A stretch of 64,000 nucleotides of DNA, from positions 2,234,001-2,298,000 of the forward strand of contig NZ_CP163424.1 of NCBI RefSeq assembly GCF_041429795.1. The letters run 5' to 3'. Within the stretch, counting starts at the first letter, position 1; each line of letters begins with the position of its first letter. A program made the position numbers and the translations under genes. The stretch is from Algimonas porphyrae (lineage in GTDB: Bacteria > Pseudomonadota > Alphaproteobacteria > Caulobacterales > Maricaulaceae). Shown one piece after another: positions 8,925 to 16,240 of the stretch. Below the pieces are notes generated by a model, which worked only from the letters and a program-made list of their open reading frames with translations, was not told where the DNA came from and did not search any database.

Positions 8925-9613
8925 GGGTCCGAGACCTCCTCATCACGTATATGGGTCAGGATCTTATAGCCGGACAGAAGCGAAGCGATCATGGCGAGCC
9001 AGAGAAAGCCCTGCCCAATGATCCAGATCGCAGGCGAAACGGTATCGTAGACGGCCATGGCGTTGTCAGACCCGGCGCGAAGGCGGTCCAGCATCTGGGT
9101 CAGCCAGGGCGCGCCGACGAGCAGAACGGTTCCCAGCATGGACAGACCCGCCTTCAGATTGGACAGAATGTTATCCGGCCAGCCATAGCGCGACAGTTCA
9201 TACCCCTTGAACAGACCGACCACGACCTCCCGCAAGATGAGAATGATGACGGGAACCGCAAATGCCCAGTGAAAGAGGCCGTTTTGCCAGAGCACGATCG
9301 AGAGCGCGGTAAGAACGCCGACGATCAGAACCGTATCGGCGACATCATCCAGATAGCCGAGGCGGCGTACAGCGCTGCGGGCAGCGCCACCGAAGTAGTC
9401 ATCGAAAATATCGCTGAGCGCGGCGATGATAAACAGGAAGCTTGCCAGAATGGCAACCTGCGGATCCGGCCATTGCCAGATGATCAGCGCCATGACGAGG
9501 GGCGTGACCGCAAATCGTACCAGCGTCAGCGCGTCTGCGAACGCGCCGCCAGCCTCGTTCGGCGATGTTGCCGCGTCGTTGTCTGTCACATCATTATCCA
9601 AGGAAGTAGTCAT
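8921..9613 (-). CDS. Divergent CDP-alcohol phosphatidyltransferase-like membrane protein
   Basis: 230 aa and about six membrane helices, with the CDP-alcohol family pattern in the second helix. The motif is altered: D68-x2-D71 is followed by D72 rather than Gly, about three extra residues precede A78-R79, and the second half is G86-x2-D89-x3-D93 instead of G-x3-D-x3-D. All acidic residues needed for metal binding could still be present. ATG at 9613 overlaps the uvrC end by 20 nt; the open frame extends further upstream inside uvrC, but that part reads as shadow. Head-group specificity cannot be told. It lies directly upstream of pgsA in the same operon. Confidence 0.75.
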   Translation of the reverse strand: MTTSLDNDVTDNDAATSPNEAGGAFADALTLVRFAVTPLVMALIIWQWPDPQVAILASFLFIIAALSDIFDDYFGGAARSAVRRLGYLDDVADTVLIVGVLTALSIVLWQNGLFHWAFAVPVIILILREVVVGLFKGYELSRYGWPDNILSNLKAGLSMLGTVLLVGAPWLTQMLDRLRAGSDNAMAVYDTVSPAIWIIGQGFLWLAMIASLLSGYKILTHIRDEEVSDP

Positions 9614-11468
9614 GAATTTGCTGCGCCAGCTTTTGGCTGATGCCCTCCACACGAGATAGATCGTCCAAGGCCGCGTTCTTGACGGCTTTGGCTGACCCGA
9701 AATGCGCCAATAATGCGCGTTTCCGCCCCGGACCGACTCCGGGAATACCATCAAGTGGGTTCGCTTTCATATCTTTTTTCCGGCGCGCCCGATGCGTGCC
9801 GATAGCGAATCGGTGCGCTTCGTCGCGTAATCGCTGCAAATAGTAGAGGGCAGGACTGCGCGGTGGCAGGGTGAACGGGTCGCGATCATTCATATAGAAG
9901 GTCTCGCGTCCGGCATTGCGGTCAGGTCCCTTGGCGATGGCAACCAGCGTGATCCGCCCCAGCACGCCCAGTTCGTCCAGCACGCCCGTCACGGCAGAGA
10001 GCTGCCCCTTCCCGCCGTCGATCAGCAGGAGATCCGGCCATTCCAGCGTGTCGTCTTTGACCAGTCGCGAAAAGCGGCGGGACAGCACTTCGCGCATCAT
10101 GCCGAAATCATCATTCGTGACGTCCGCTGCCTTTATATTGAACGTGCGATAGTCGCGTTTACGAAATCCGTCCGGCCCGGCGACGATGAAGGCTCCGATG
10201 GCGTTGCTGCCTTGATTATGACTATTGTCATAGACTTCGATGCGATGGGGCAGATCCTCCATGCCGAACAAGTCGCGCACATCTTCGAGCAGTTTGGCTT
10301 GGTTCTTCGTCTCGGCCATGCGGCGCCCGAGCGCTTCCTGCGCATTGCGCCGCGCCGTATCCAGCAACGCTTTCTTTTCGCCCCTCTGCGGACGCGTGAT
10401 CTGGATGACCCGGTCCGCCCGTTCGGACAGGGCGCGTTGGATCAGATCATGGCTCGGCAGATCGTGCGAGACGAAGATATTCTTTGGAATCGGCTTGTCC
10501 GTATAGAACTGCGCCATAAAGGCATCGAGCACTTCTGCCGGACCCTGATCCTTTTCGTGGCGCGGGAAATGGGCGCTATTGCCCCAATTCTGTCCCGCCC
10601 GGAAGAAGAACACCTGCACGCAGGACTGACCGCCATCCGTGTGCACTGCAATGACGTCGCCGTCACTGAAGGTGCGCGGATTGATCTTCCCGAGCGAGCC
10701 TGTGCTGATCCGGGCTAACGCATGTAGCCGGTCACGCAGTTCCGCCGCCTTTTCGAATTGCATCGCCTTTGATGCGGTCTGCATGTCGCCTTGTAAGCGC
10801 TCACGCAGGGCTTCGGATCGGCCTTTGAGAAAATCTTCGGCGTCCGTGACCAGCTTGTCATAATCGTCCAGCGTGATCACACCGGTACACGGCGCAGAGC
10901 AGCGCTTGATCTGATATTGCAGACAGGGCCGCGTCCTGGATTCGTAGATATTGTCGGAGCAATTGCGCAGCCGAAAGGCCCGCTGCAGCGTGTCCAGCGT
11001 CCGATTGACGGCATGCGCGCTGGCAAAGGGACCGTAATAGTCGCCCTTGATGCGCTTGGCGCCACGATGTTTTACCACCTGCGCCGCCGGATGATCCTTC
11101 CGCACGAGGATATAGGGAAAACTTTTATCGTCGCGGAGCAGGATATTGTAGCGCGGCTTCAGCTTCTTGATCAGCTGTGCTTCGAGTAGCAGGGCCTCGA
11201 CCTCGCTCACCGTGACCACGAATTCCATATTTGTCGTCGCCCGGATCATGCGGCGGAGCCGCGTCGGATGACGGTCATATTTCGTGTAGGCCGTGACGCG
11301 TTTCTTCAGGTCCTTGGCCTTGCCGACATAGAGCACCGTCCCATGCTCATCCGTCATCCGGTAGACGCCCGGCTTGTTCGGCAGGCGCTTCACATATTGC
11401 TTGATCCTGTCAGGTCCCGTCTTGGCGGACCGTCGCTCCGGCTTGGCATTTGATTCGGGTGGCTTCAC
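9594..11468 (-). CDS. uvrC: Excinuclease ABC subunit C
   Basis: Makes the 3' and 5' incisions in nucleotide excision repair together with UvrA/UvrB. The 624-aa protein has an N-terminal GIY-YIG nuclease (PGVYRMTDEHGTVLYVGKAK, about residues 30-110). The cysteine pair in RTRPCLQYQIKRCSAPCTG follows, then a UvrB-binding UVR helix (about 215-245), an RNase-H-like endonuclease (EVYDNSHNQGSNAIGAFIV and LLIDGGKGQLSA), and tandem helix-hairpin-helix repeats (LDGIPGVGPGRKRALLAHFG). The start is GTG with a weak ribosome site. It is followed by the phospholipid genes and preceded closely by DUF2237. Confidence 0.96.
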   Translation of the reverse strand: MKPPESNAKPERRSAKTGPDRIKQYVKRLPNKPGVYRMTDEHGTVLYVGKAKDLKKRVTAYTKYDRHPTRLRRMIRATTNMEFVVTVSEVEALLLEAQLIKKLKPRYNILLRDDKSFPYILVRKDHPAAQVVKHRGAKRIKGDYYGPFASAHAVNRTLDTLQRAFRLRNCSDNIYESRTRPCLQYQIKRCSAPCTGVITLDDYDKLVTDAEDFLKGRSEALRERLQGDMQTASKAMQFEKAAELRDRLHALARISTGSLGKINPRTFSDGDVIAVHTDGGQSCVQVFFFRAGQNWGNSAHFPRHEKDQGPAEVLDAFMAQFYTDKPIPKNIFVSHDLPSHDLIQRALSERADRVIQITRPQRGEKKALLDTARRNAQEALGRRMAETKNQAKLLEDVRDLFGMEDLPHRIEVYDNSHNQGSNAIGAFIVAGPDGFRKRDYRTFNIKAADVTNDDFGMMREVLSRRFSRLVKDDTLEWPDLLLIDGGKGQLSAVTGVLDELGVLGRITLVAIAKGPDRNAGRETFYMNDRDPFTLPPRSPALYYLQRLRDEAHRFAIGTHRARRKKDMKANPLDGIPGVGPGRKRALLAHFGSAKAVKNAALDDLSRVEGISQKLAQQIHDYFLG

Positions 11469-11477
11469 AGGTGGAAG

Positions 11478-11861
11478 CTAGGAGTCCAGCGGCTCCACTG
11501 CAAATGCCCGCAGTGTAGAAAGTTCAAGCCTTTCCAGCGCGATCTCATGGGTCGCCTCCAGCACGATCTGCGGCGCGCAGTCGGCCTTGTAAGCCTCGCG
11601 CCAGCGTTCCAGACATAAACACCAGCGATCCCCAGCCTTCAGTCCAAGGAAGCGGAACTCGGGTCGGGGCGTCGACAGATCATTCCCCTGTCCTTTTGAA
11701 AAGGCCAGAAACTCATCGGTCATGACGGCACAGACAATATGTCGTCCCCGGTCCGACGGGCCCGTCTCGCAACACCCATCCCGGAAATAGCCTGTCATCG
11801 GATCGAGCGAACAGGCCTGCAGCGCTGTGCCGAGCACATTGCGGGAACGCGACCGCCTCAC
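11478..11861 (-). CDS. DUF2237 family protein
   Basis: 127 aa matching the DUF2237 pattern: NVLGTALQACSLDPMTGYFR, DGCCETGPSDRGRHIVCAVM, TDEFLAFSKGQGNDLSTPRP and FLGLKAGDRWCLCLERW. The family is small, cytosolic, rich in conserved Cys (CC, C, CLC) and of unknown function. GTG overlaps the folB stop by 4 nt, so it is translated with the pterin genes; uvrC follows 9 nt later. The conserved CC and CLC pairs might bind metal, which is inference. Confidence 0.9.
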   Translation of the reverse strand: MRRSRSRNVLGTALQACSLDPMTGYFRDGCCETGPSDRGRHIVCAVMTDEFLAFSKGQGNDLSTPRPEFRFLGLKAGDRWCLCLERWREAYKADCAPQIVLEATHEIALERLELSTLRAFAVEPLDS

Positions 11862-12292
11862 CGGCTTTTCACGACTTCCACGCCTGCCGCATCGGCTTTC
11901 AGTAACGCCTGCGGCTTGGCGATCGACACGGCAACGCGATTGACGCGCGGATCAGCCGACAGCGCCCAGTCCGCGATCCGTTCGGCCAAGGTTTCGACCA
12001 GTTGCACATGGGCCTGCAGGGCAATGGCTTCGGCCCGGTCTGCAACCAGCCCGTAATCCAGCGTCTCATGCAGCCGGTCTTCTTCGGGCAGCGCCATGTC
12101 GCCCATATCGAGTTCAATATCGATAATGACGGGCTGCGTCTGTTCATGTTCGTGCGGATGCACACCGATGCTGGCCTGAATCTGTAATCCGCGGACGAAG
12201 ATGCGCGTGGAGGTTTTTCCCTTCGCATATCTTGCGGACAATCCAACACCTTGGCGCGACAGACGGCGGAACATGGGGCGTTTTCCCATCAC
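11858..12292 (-). CDS. folB: Dihydroneopterin aldolase family protein
   Basis: FolB/FolX-type aldolase or epimerase acting on dihydroneopterin in folate or tetrahydromonapterin synthesis. Conserved features are IFVRGLQIQASIGVHPHEHE (substrate Glu/His area), PVIIDIELDMG, LDYGLVADRAEAI and LVETLAERIADWAL. The product is 144 aa including an N-terminal extension of about 28 basic residues (GTG start, GTGATG, overlapping the SDR stop by 4 nt); an internal start would shorten this. It sits between a pteridine-reductase-like SDR and DUF2237. That neighbourhood fits either folate or tetrahydromonapterin formation, and the sequence does not decide between FolB and FolX activity. Confidence 0.88.
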   Translation of the reverse strand: MMGKRPMFRRLSRQGVGLSARYAKGKTSTRIFVRGLQIQASIGVHPHEHEQTQPVIIDIELDMGDMALPEEDRLHETLDYGLVADRAEAIALQAHVQLVETLAERIADWALSADPRVNRVAVSIAKPQALLKADAAGVEVVKSR

Positions 12293-13002
12293 GGTGCCTC
12301 ATAGTTCAGATGCTGACCGCCATCGACGGCGATCATCTGCCCAGTGACGGAGCGAGCGTTGAGAAGATATTTCACCGCACCGACAATCTCTTCAGGCGGG
12401 GACCCATTGCCGAGCAGCGTGGAGCGGGCCTCATCATCGAATGCGTTGACTGACTGGGTGTGGTTGCGCAGCGTCGGACCTGGTCCGATCCCATTGACTC
12501 GGACATCGGGCGCAAAGGCCTGTGCCATTGTCCGTGTCGCCCAGAGCAGCCCCGCCTTGGCAACGCCGTAAGTGAAGAAGTCCGGACGTGGGCTCAGCAT
12601 GCGCTGATCGATCATATTGATGATCGCGCCCTGACCCGGCGCCTGCGCTGCAAAGTCGCGCGACAGATGCAGGGCAGCGCGCAGATTGACATCGATATGG
12701 TGATCGAACGTGCCGTTGGTGAAGGCATCGGCTGTATCCGGATCGAAGGTCGAGGCATTGTTGATGAGTGCGTAGAGCGGAGCGCCAAGCGACTGTCTGG
12801 CAGCTTCGATCAGACCCGCAACATCGGCGGGCACACGCAGATTGGCTTTGACAGCAACGCCGCCAATCTCGGCGGCCAGCGCTTCGGCGGGGGCGACGGA
12901 TGTGCGGTAATGGACACAGACCGTCCAGCCGTCTGCCGCAAGTCCACGCGCAATACGTGCGCCGAGCCGGGCCGCGCCGCCTGTGATCAGAACCGTTTTC
13001 AC
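12289..13002 (-). CDS. Pteridine reductase / FolM-like short-chain dehydrogenase
   Basis: 237-aa NADPH-dependent SDR. The cofactor loop ITGGAARLGARIARGLA follows the T-G-x3-R-x-G form of pteridine reductases; NNAS and a C-terminal TGQMIAVDGGQHL complete the fold. In the active site the usual Ser is Asp (IINMIDQRM), followed by Y-x3-K (YGVAKAG). This D-Y-K arrangement is that of PTR1 and FolM dihydropteridine/dihydromonapterin reductases. It is embedded between folB and a QueD-like gene, which makes a role in tetrahydropterin formation likely. Alternative: an ordinary FabG-like SDR, but the Asp substitution argues against it. Confidence 0.85.
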   Translation of the reverse strand: MKTVLITGGAARLGARIARGLAADGWTVCVHYRTSVAPAEALAAEIGGVAVKANLRVPADVAGLIEAARQSLGAPLYALINNASTFDPDTADAFTNGTFDHHIDVNLRAALHLSRDFAAQAPGQGAIINMIDQRMLSPRPDFFTYGVAKAGLLWATRTMAQAFAPDVRVNGIGPGPTLRNHTQSVNAFDDEARSTLLGNGSPPEEIVGAVKYLLNARSVTGQMIAVDGGQHLNYEAP

Positions 13003-13026
13003 TGTCCAATGCTCATGCTGCGTCGC

Positions 13027-13392
13027 TCATGGGGCGACGATCCGGGCGCGCTCGCCGCAACTGGGTCGGCCGACTTCGACGCAATGCAAGCCGGGCAGCT
13101 TCGGGCCAAGCCGTTCGAATATCCAGGCGGCGATCTGTTCCAGCGCGGGTTGCTCCAGCCCCTCAACATCGTTCAGCAAGGCGTGATCCAGAGGCGAAAC
13201 GACATCCTTTACGATCTGCTCGATCTTCCACAGATCACGGACCCAGCCCTTTTCGTCCTGCGCATTGCCGCGAACGGTCACGGTGCCGCGAAAGCTATGC
13301 CCATGGACACGCTTGAACAGATCATTCGCGTCGTCGTGAACGAAATAATGCGCGGCTTCGAACTGAAAGTCTTTCTCGATCTCAAAGAGCAT
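13027..13392 (-). CDS. QueD/6-pyruvoyltetrahydropterin-synthase-like T-fold protein lacking the catalytic Cys
   Basis: 121 aa, aligning with QueD over its length: KDFQFEAAHYFVH (first zinc His), RVHGHSFRGTVTV (HGH zinc pair), LDHALLND and PGLHCVEVG. The cysteine of the QueD C-x3-H-G-H motif is Phe here (FKRVHGH), and the usual P-T-S-E segment reads QPALEQ. The zinc histidines and the Asp-His pair are kept. QueD proper turns dihydroneopterin triphosphate into 6-carboxytetrahydropterin for queuosine. Without the Cys this protein may catalyse another pterin reaction. It lies in an operon with the FolM-like SDR and folB, while queC-queE are 24 kb away. Confidence 0.85.
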   Translation of the reverse strand: MLFEIEKDFQFEAAHYFVHDDANDLFKRVHGHSFRGTVTVRGNAQDEKGWVRDLWKIEQIVKDVVSPLDHALLNDVEGLEQPALEQIAAWIFERLGPKLPGLHCVEVGRPSCGERARIVAP

Positions 13393-13402
13393 GGCCGTGC
13401 CC

Positions 13403-14377
13403 TTACATGACCCCGCGCAGGATCGCGAGCATGTAGAGAATATAGGCGACCACGAAGATCAAACCGGTCTTGCGTCCGATCGGACGTCGCGACATCACGA
13501 AGATCAGCAACGCGAACGTCGCCGCCAGCATGACCCAGAAGTCGAAGGCGAACAGGCCGGGTTCGACCAGAACCGGACCCGTCATCGCCGCAGCCCCCAT
13601 CACGGCAAACAGATTGAAGACGTTAGACCCCAACACATTGCCGAGCGCCACTTCGGAATGACCGCGCAGCGAAGCCACGATTACCGTTGTGATTTCCGGA
13701 AGAGAAGTGCCGATCGCCACGATTGTCAGGCCAATGATGGTTTCCGAAATGCCGAGCCCGCCCGCCAGAATGACCGCATTATTGACGATCATTTCGCCGC
13801 CGAGGAACAGGCCGATCAGGCCGGCAACGACATAGACGCAGTCGAGCCAGACCGATTTGGGCAGACCACCACGGCCTTCCTCGATCTCGGCCATTTCTTC
13901 GAGGATTGTCTCGTCGACACCGGCCCGGGCCAGTACGAACATCCAGCTGAGATAGATGACGATCCCGGCAAACAGGATCGCGCCCTGCCAGAATATAAGC
14001 GGATTGCCGATGAAAGCGAGGATGACGAAGATCAGCGTCGCGACCACGCAGACGGTTGTGTTGCGGGCGACACCGCTCATATTGGTCGGGATCGCCATGA
14101 TGAGCGCCGGCAGACCGAGCGCCAACAGAATGTTGGCGATATTGGACCCGACGACATTGCCCGCCGCCATCTGCCCGACACCATCGAGCACCGCATTCAC
14201 GCTGACCACCAATTCAGGCGCGGATGTCCCGAAGGCGACGATCGTCAGACCGACGATCAGAGCCGGAACGCCCCAGTGACGGGCAAGCGCAGCCGCGCCG
14301 CGCACAAGCACGTCACCGGCCACCACGAGGATGACCAGACCCAGAATGAGCAGCAGAATGGGAAGCAGCAGCGCCAC
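13403..14377 (-). CDS. Calcium/sodium antiporter (CaCA family)
   Basis: Inner-membrane cation exchanger of 324 aa, about ten helices. The two inverted alpha-repeats are plain: GLTIVAFGTSAPELVVS with GNVVGSNIANILL in the N-half, and GLTIVAIGTSLPEITT with GNVLGSNVFNLF in the C-half. A central acidic loop (ETILEEMAEIEEG) separates the halves. It resembles YrbG. It starts 15 nt downstream of a 43-codon membrane ORF and ends 10 nt before the QueD-like gene, so it heads the long leftward operon. Substrate (Ca, Na or K) is not settled by sequence. Confidence 0.93.
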   Translation of the reverse strand: MALLLPILLLILGLVILVVAGDVLVRGAAALARHWGVPALIVGLTIVAFGTSAPELVVSVNAVLDGVGQMAAGNVVGSNIANILLALGLPALIMAIPTNMSGVARNTTVCVVATLIFVILAFIGNPLIFWQGAILFAGIVIYLSWMFVLARAGVDETILEEMAEIEEGRGGLPKSVWLDCVYVVAGLIGLFLGGEMIVNNAVILAGGLGISETIIGLTIVAIGTSLPEITTVIVASLRGHSEVALGNVLGSNVFNLFAVMGAAAMTGPVLVEPGLFAFDFWVMLAATFALLIFVMSRRPIGRKTGLIFVVAYILYMLAILRGVM

Positions 14378-14392
14378 GGCGCGTCAGACCTC

Positions 14393-14524
14393 TTAGTCGA
14401 TCCGCTTCTTATCGATCAGGTTCAGGACCGCGAAGACGGTGAAGATCATGCCGAAAGCCAGCAGGGCCGGATCCATGTAGAAAAGTCCGAAAATGCTGAC
14501 GCCGGCTTGGATAAGATAGGCCAT
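14393..14524 (-). CDS. 43-aa membrane microprotein upstream of the antiporter
   Basis: Short ORF starting MAYLIQAGVSIFGLFYMDPA and ending in the basic tail IDKKRID, with TAA stop 15 nt before the antiporter ATG. It is nearly all one or two short hydrophobic segments with a positive C-terminus, so insertion in the inner membrane with a cytoplasmic tail is likely. AAGGGA lies about 11 nt upstream of the ATG. It is the first gene after the divergent intergenic region and is probably co-transcribed with the antiporter. No family recognised. It might modulate the transporter, which is inference from position only. Confidence 0.65.
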   Translation of the reverse strand: MAYLIQAGVSIFGLFYMDPALLAFGMIFTVFAVLNLIDKKRID

Positions 14525-14626
14525 TGGGTTCGATCCCTTGGAAGATTCGGTCGGCTATATGCCTAGCCGCTAGTGAACGCGGCCTTAGCGAACCCCCTGC
14601 CCTTCGCCAACACTTATGTGCGTCAA

Positions 14627-14682
14627 TGGCTGAATTGAGGGATCATCGGCAGCTCGTGGCTGAATTGAGGGATCATCGGCAG
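14627..14682. repeat. Two direct copies of a 26-bp repeat, period 30 bp
   Basis: The 26-bp unit that begins TGGCTGAATTGAGGGATCAT occurs exactly at 14627-14652 and 14657-14682. It lies in the 270-bp region between the leftward 43-aa ORF and the rightward LysM/BON gene. It is either a recent tandem duplication or a pair of binding sites. Confidence 0.9.
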
Positions 14683-14703
14683 GATGACGGTCAGCGGTCT
14701 GCG

Positions 14704-14741
14704 ATTTGACGGAAACATCCTTATTTCACGGAAACATCCTT
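14704..14741. repeat. Tandem duplication of a 19-bp unit
   Basis: ATTTGACGGAAACATCCTT (14704-14722) is followed immediately by the same sequence with one change (G to C, ATTTCAC...). It is adjacent to the 26-bp repeats and about 55 bp upstream of the LysM/BON start, a position suitable for regulator sites. Confidence 0.9.
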
Positions 14742-14794
14742 GGCGGCACGCGTTGCAATGCTTATCAACACCTAAAACCATCAAGGAGACCTTC

Positions 14795-15244
14795 ATGTTC
14801 GGCATGATCCCATTCGTCAAAGCGGCCGGTCGCGGCCTCGGCAAGATTTTCGGCGGCGACGACGCGAAAGATAAACTCAAGAAGGAAGTCGAGAGCTATG
14901 ATCTCGATACGGACGGGGTTGATATCCATGTCGATGATGACGGTGTCGTCACCGTCAAGGGCGAAGCCGTCAGCCAGGAAATGAAGGAAAAGATCATTCT
15001 GGCCGTGGGCAATGTCGAAGGTGTCGGCGGCGTCAAGGACGAAGCGTCGACCCGCATGGTTGGACGCGCCTCACGCTTCCACACGGTTGAATCCGGCGAT
15101 ACACTGTCTGCAATTTCAAAGACCTATTACGGCACATGGAAGCTGTACCCCGAGATTTTCGAAGCCAACAAGCCGATGCTCTCAGACCCCGACAAGATCT
15201 ATCCCGGTCAGGTCCTGCGCATCCCGGACATCAAGACGGCCTAA
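14795..15244 (+). CDS. kbp: BON-LysM protein (Kbp/YgaU-like)
   Basis: 149 aa, the same length as E. coli Kbp (YgaU). Start ATG with a strong AAGGAGA site. Layout: N-terminal helix MFGMIPFVKAAGRGLGKIFG, BON domain about 25-90 (GVDIHVDDDGVVTVKGEAVS, then VEGVGGVKDEAS), LysM domain about 97-147 (HTVESGDTLSAISKTYYG, IFEANKPML, IYPGQVLRIP). Kbp binds K+ and is osmotically induced in E. coli; a similar stress role is likely. No signal peptide is seen, so it is probably cytoplasmic despite the LysM. The upstream region carries tandem repeats; a hairpin terminator follows. Confidence 0.9.
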   Translation: MFGMIPFVKAAGRGLGKIFGGDDAKDKLKKEVESYDLDTDGVDIHVDDDGVVTVKGEAVSQEMKEKIILAVGNVEGVGGVKDEASTRMVGRASRFHTVESGDTLSAISKTYYGTWKLYPEIFEANKPMLSDPDKIYPGQVLRIPDIKTA

Positions 15245-15265
15245 ACGCCGCGTTCACCCAAAAAT

Positions 15266-15298
15266 AAAGCCCGCTTCGATCACTCGGAGCGGGCTTTT
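15266..15298. terminator. Bidirectional rho-independent terminator
   Basis: AAAGCCCGCT (15266-15275) pairs with AGCGGGCTTT (15288-15297), followed by a T-rich end in both directions. It separates the rightward kbp gene from the leftward lipoprotein gene and can serve both. Confidence 0.85.
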
Positions 15299-15318
15299 AT
15301 CATGTCTGTAGAGCGGTA

Positions 15319-15801
15319 TCAGCCGTCGCCCTCTATATCAGACACATCGTCCGTCGCGTCTTCGTCCATTGTTTTTTCGTCCATGGCATCCCCATCCCAG
15401 CGATAGATGCGGTCGATGAGACATCGGTTGAAACCGGGCGTATCGCCTGCCGAAGGGCCGAAAGCGCTGGTAAAGACACGAATCGAATCCTGCCGTCGCA
15501 GACAGCTCCCTGATCCATTCACGGCCAGACTTTGCGCGCGTTCCAGATCCGGACAGGACCGCGTTACGACCAGATATTCGTCACTCACGCCGCGGCGCAG
15601 TACAACGGAGTAACGGCTCTCTTCCTTGAAGCTGTCGATACCCCGCGTGAAGCATATGCGGTCCACCTCCTCGCCCGTGCGCGGATCATCCCTGAGTTGG
15701 GCGAGTGTCTCGGACCGCGTCGGGCGGTCGGTCGTGGCACAGGCTGCAAGCCACGTGAGCATTAGACCGGAGAGAGCGATAAGCGCGAATGAGTTTTGCA
15801 T
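15319..15801 (-). CDS. Small lipoprotein, DUF6491-like
   Basis: 160 aa. N-terminal lipoprotein signal with LTWLAACATT (lipobox, Cys at about 21), so it is anchored to a membrane from the periplasmic side. The body holds paired cysteines (RICFTRG, RSCPDLERA, GSCLRRQD, NRCLIDRIYRWDG) in an order resembling DUF6491, a family of small proteobacterial lipoproteins without known function. The C-terminus is very acidic, with repeated MDE/DD. Monocistronic: it is flanked by a hairpin downstream and has its own start 18 nt from ubiK. Confidence 0.75.
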   Translation of the reverse strand: MQNSFALIALSGLMLTWLAACATTDRPTRSETLAQLRDDPRTGEEVDRICFTRGIDSFKEESRYSVVLRRGVSDEYLVVTRSCPDLERAQSLAVNGSGSCLRRQDSIRVFTSAFGPSAGDTPGFNRCLIDRIYRWDGDAMDEKTMDEDATDDVSDIEGDG

Positions 15802-15819
15802 AGATACCTCCTGATGGAG

Positions 15820-16143
15820 CTACCCCTTATCAGATTTCGTCGCTTTTGTCGTCTTGCGGGCTGTATTTGCCTTGGTTCCCGCGGTCGCCTTGGCTTGCGT
15901 CGCCGGCTTGCGGCGCGGGGCTGGCTGAGTGGCCTTGAGCGTCTCGATTTCCGCCAAGGCGGCGTCCAGACGCAGTTTCAGCACATCGAATTCGTCCCGT
16001 GTGACCAGATCCATATCGGCGATGAATTTCTCGGCCTGAGAGCGACTCATTGCCTTGATTTCGTCGCCGACGCCTTTTGCGGCACCGACGGCATTGGCGA
16101 CCAGATTGGAAATATCGGCGAGGGGCTTGTTACGCGATTGCAT
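15820..16143 (-). CDS. ubiK: UbiK/BMFP-domain accessory protein
   Basis: 107 aa. The N-terminal half (about 1-70) is the BMFP/YqiC pattern: an amphipathic helix (LVANAVGAAKGVGDEIKAMS) then a coiled coil with DLVTRDEFDVLKLRLDAALA. UbiK assists ubiquinone biosynthesis under aerobic conditions and binds membranes. The C-terminal 35 residues are an unusual Lys/Ala/Thr-rich tail (KATAGTKANTARKTTKATK) that may bind nucleic acid or membrane phosphate. It is divergent from lgt, which starts about 100 nt away. Confidence 0.85.
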   Translation of the reverse strand: MQSRNKPLADISNLVANAVGAAKGVGDEIKAMSRSQAEKFIADMDLVTRDEFDVLKLRLDAALAEIETLKATQPAPRRKPATQAKATAGTKANTARKTTKATKSDKG

Positions 16144-16240
16144 GGGGGTCTCCTTGTTCGTCCCTCCCTATTTAGGAAGGATGACAGCACCTTGCCAGTT
16201 GCGGCTTTCAACCGTCTGGCGGCTGGGCTACAGGCGGCGC

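Noticed and set aside
9614-9754. N-terminal extension of the divergent CDP-alcohol phosphotransferase
   Set aside because: These 47 codons lie within uvrC out of frame; the ATG at 9613 gives a family-like N-terminus.
13391-14566. Long rightward frame opposite the antiporter (391 aa)
   Set aside because: Antisense shadow: hydrophilic His/Asp/Arg-rich composition and no start signal; the antiporter on the other strand is certain.
14684-14794. Longer start for the Kbp-like protein
   Set aside because: It would translate the tandem repeats; the ATG at 14795 has a consensus AAGGAGA and gives exactly the Kbp length.
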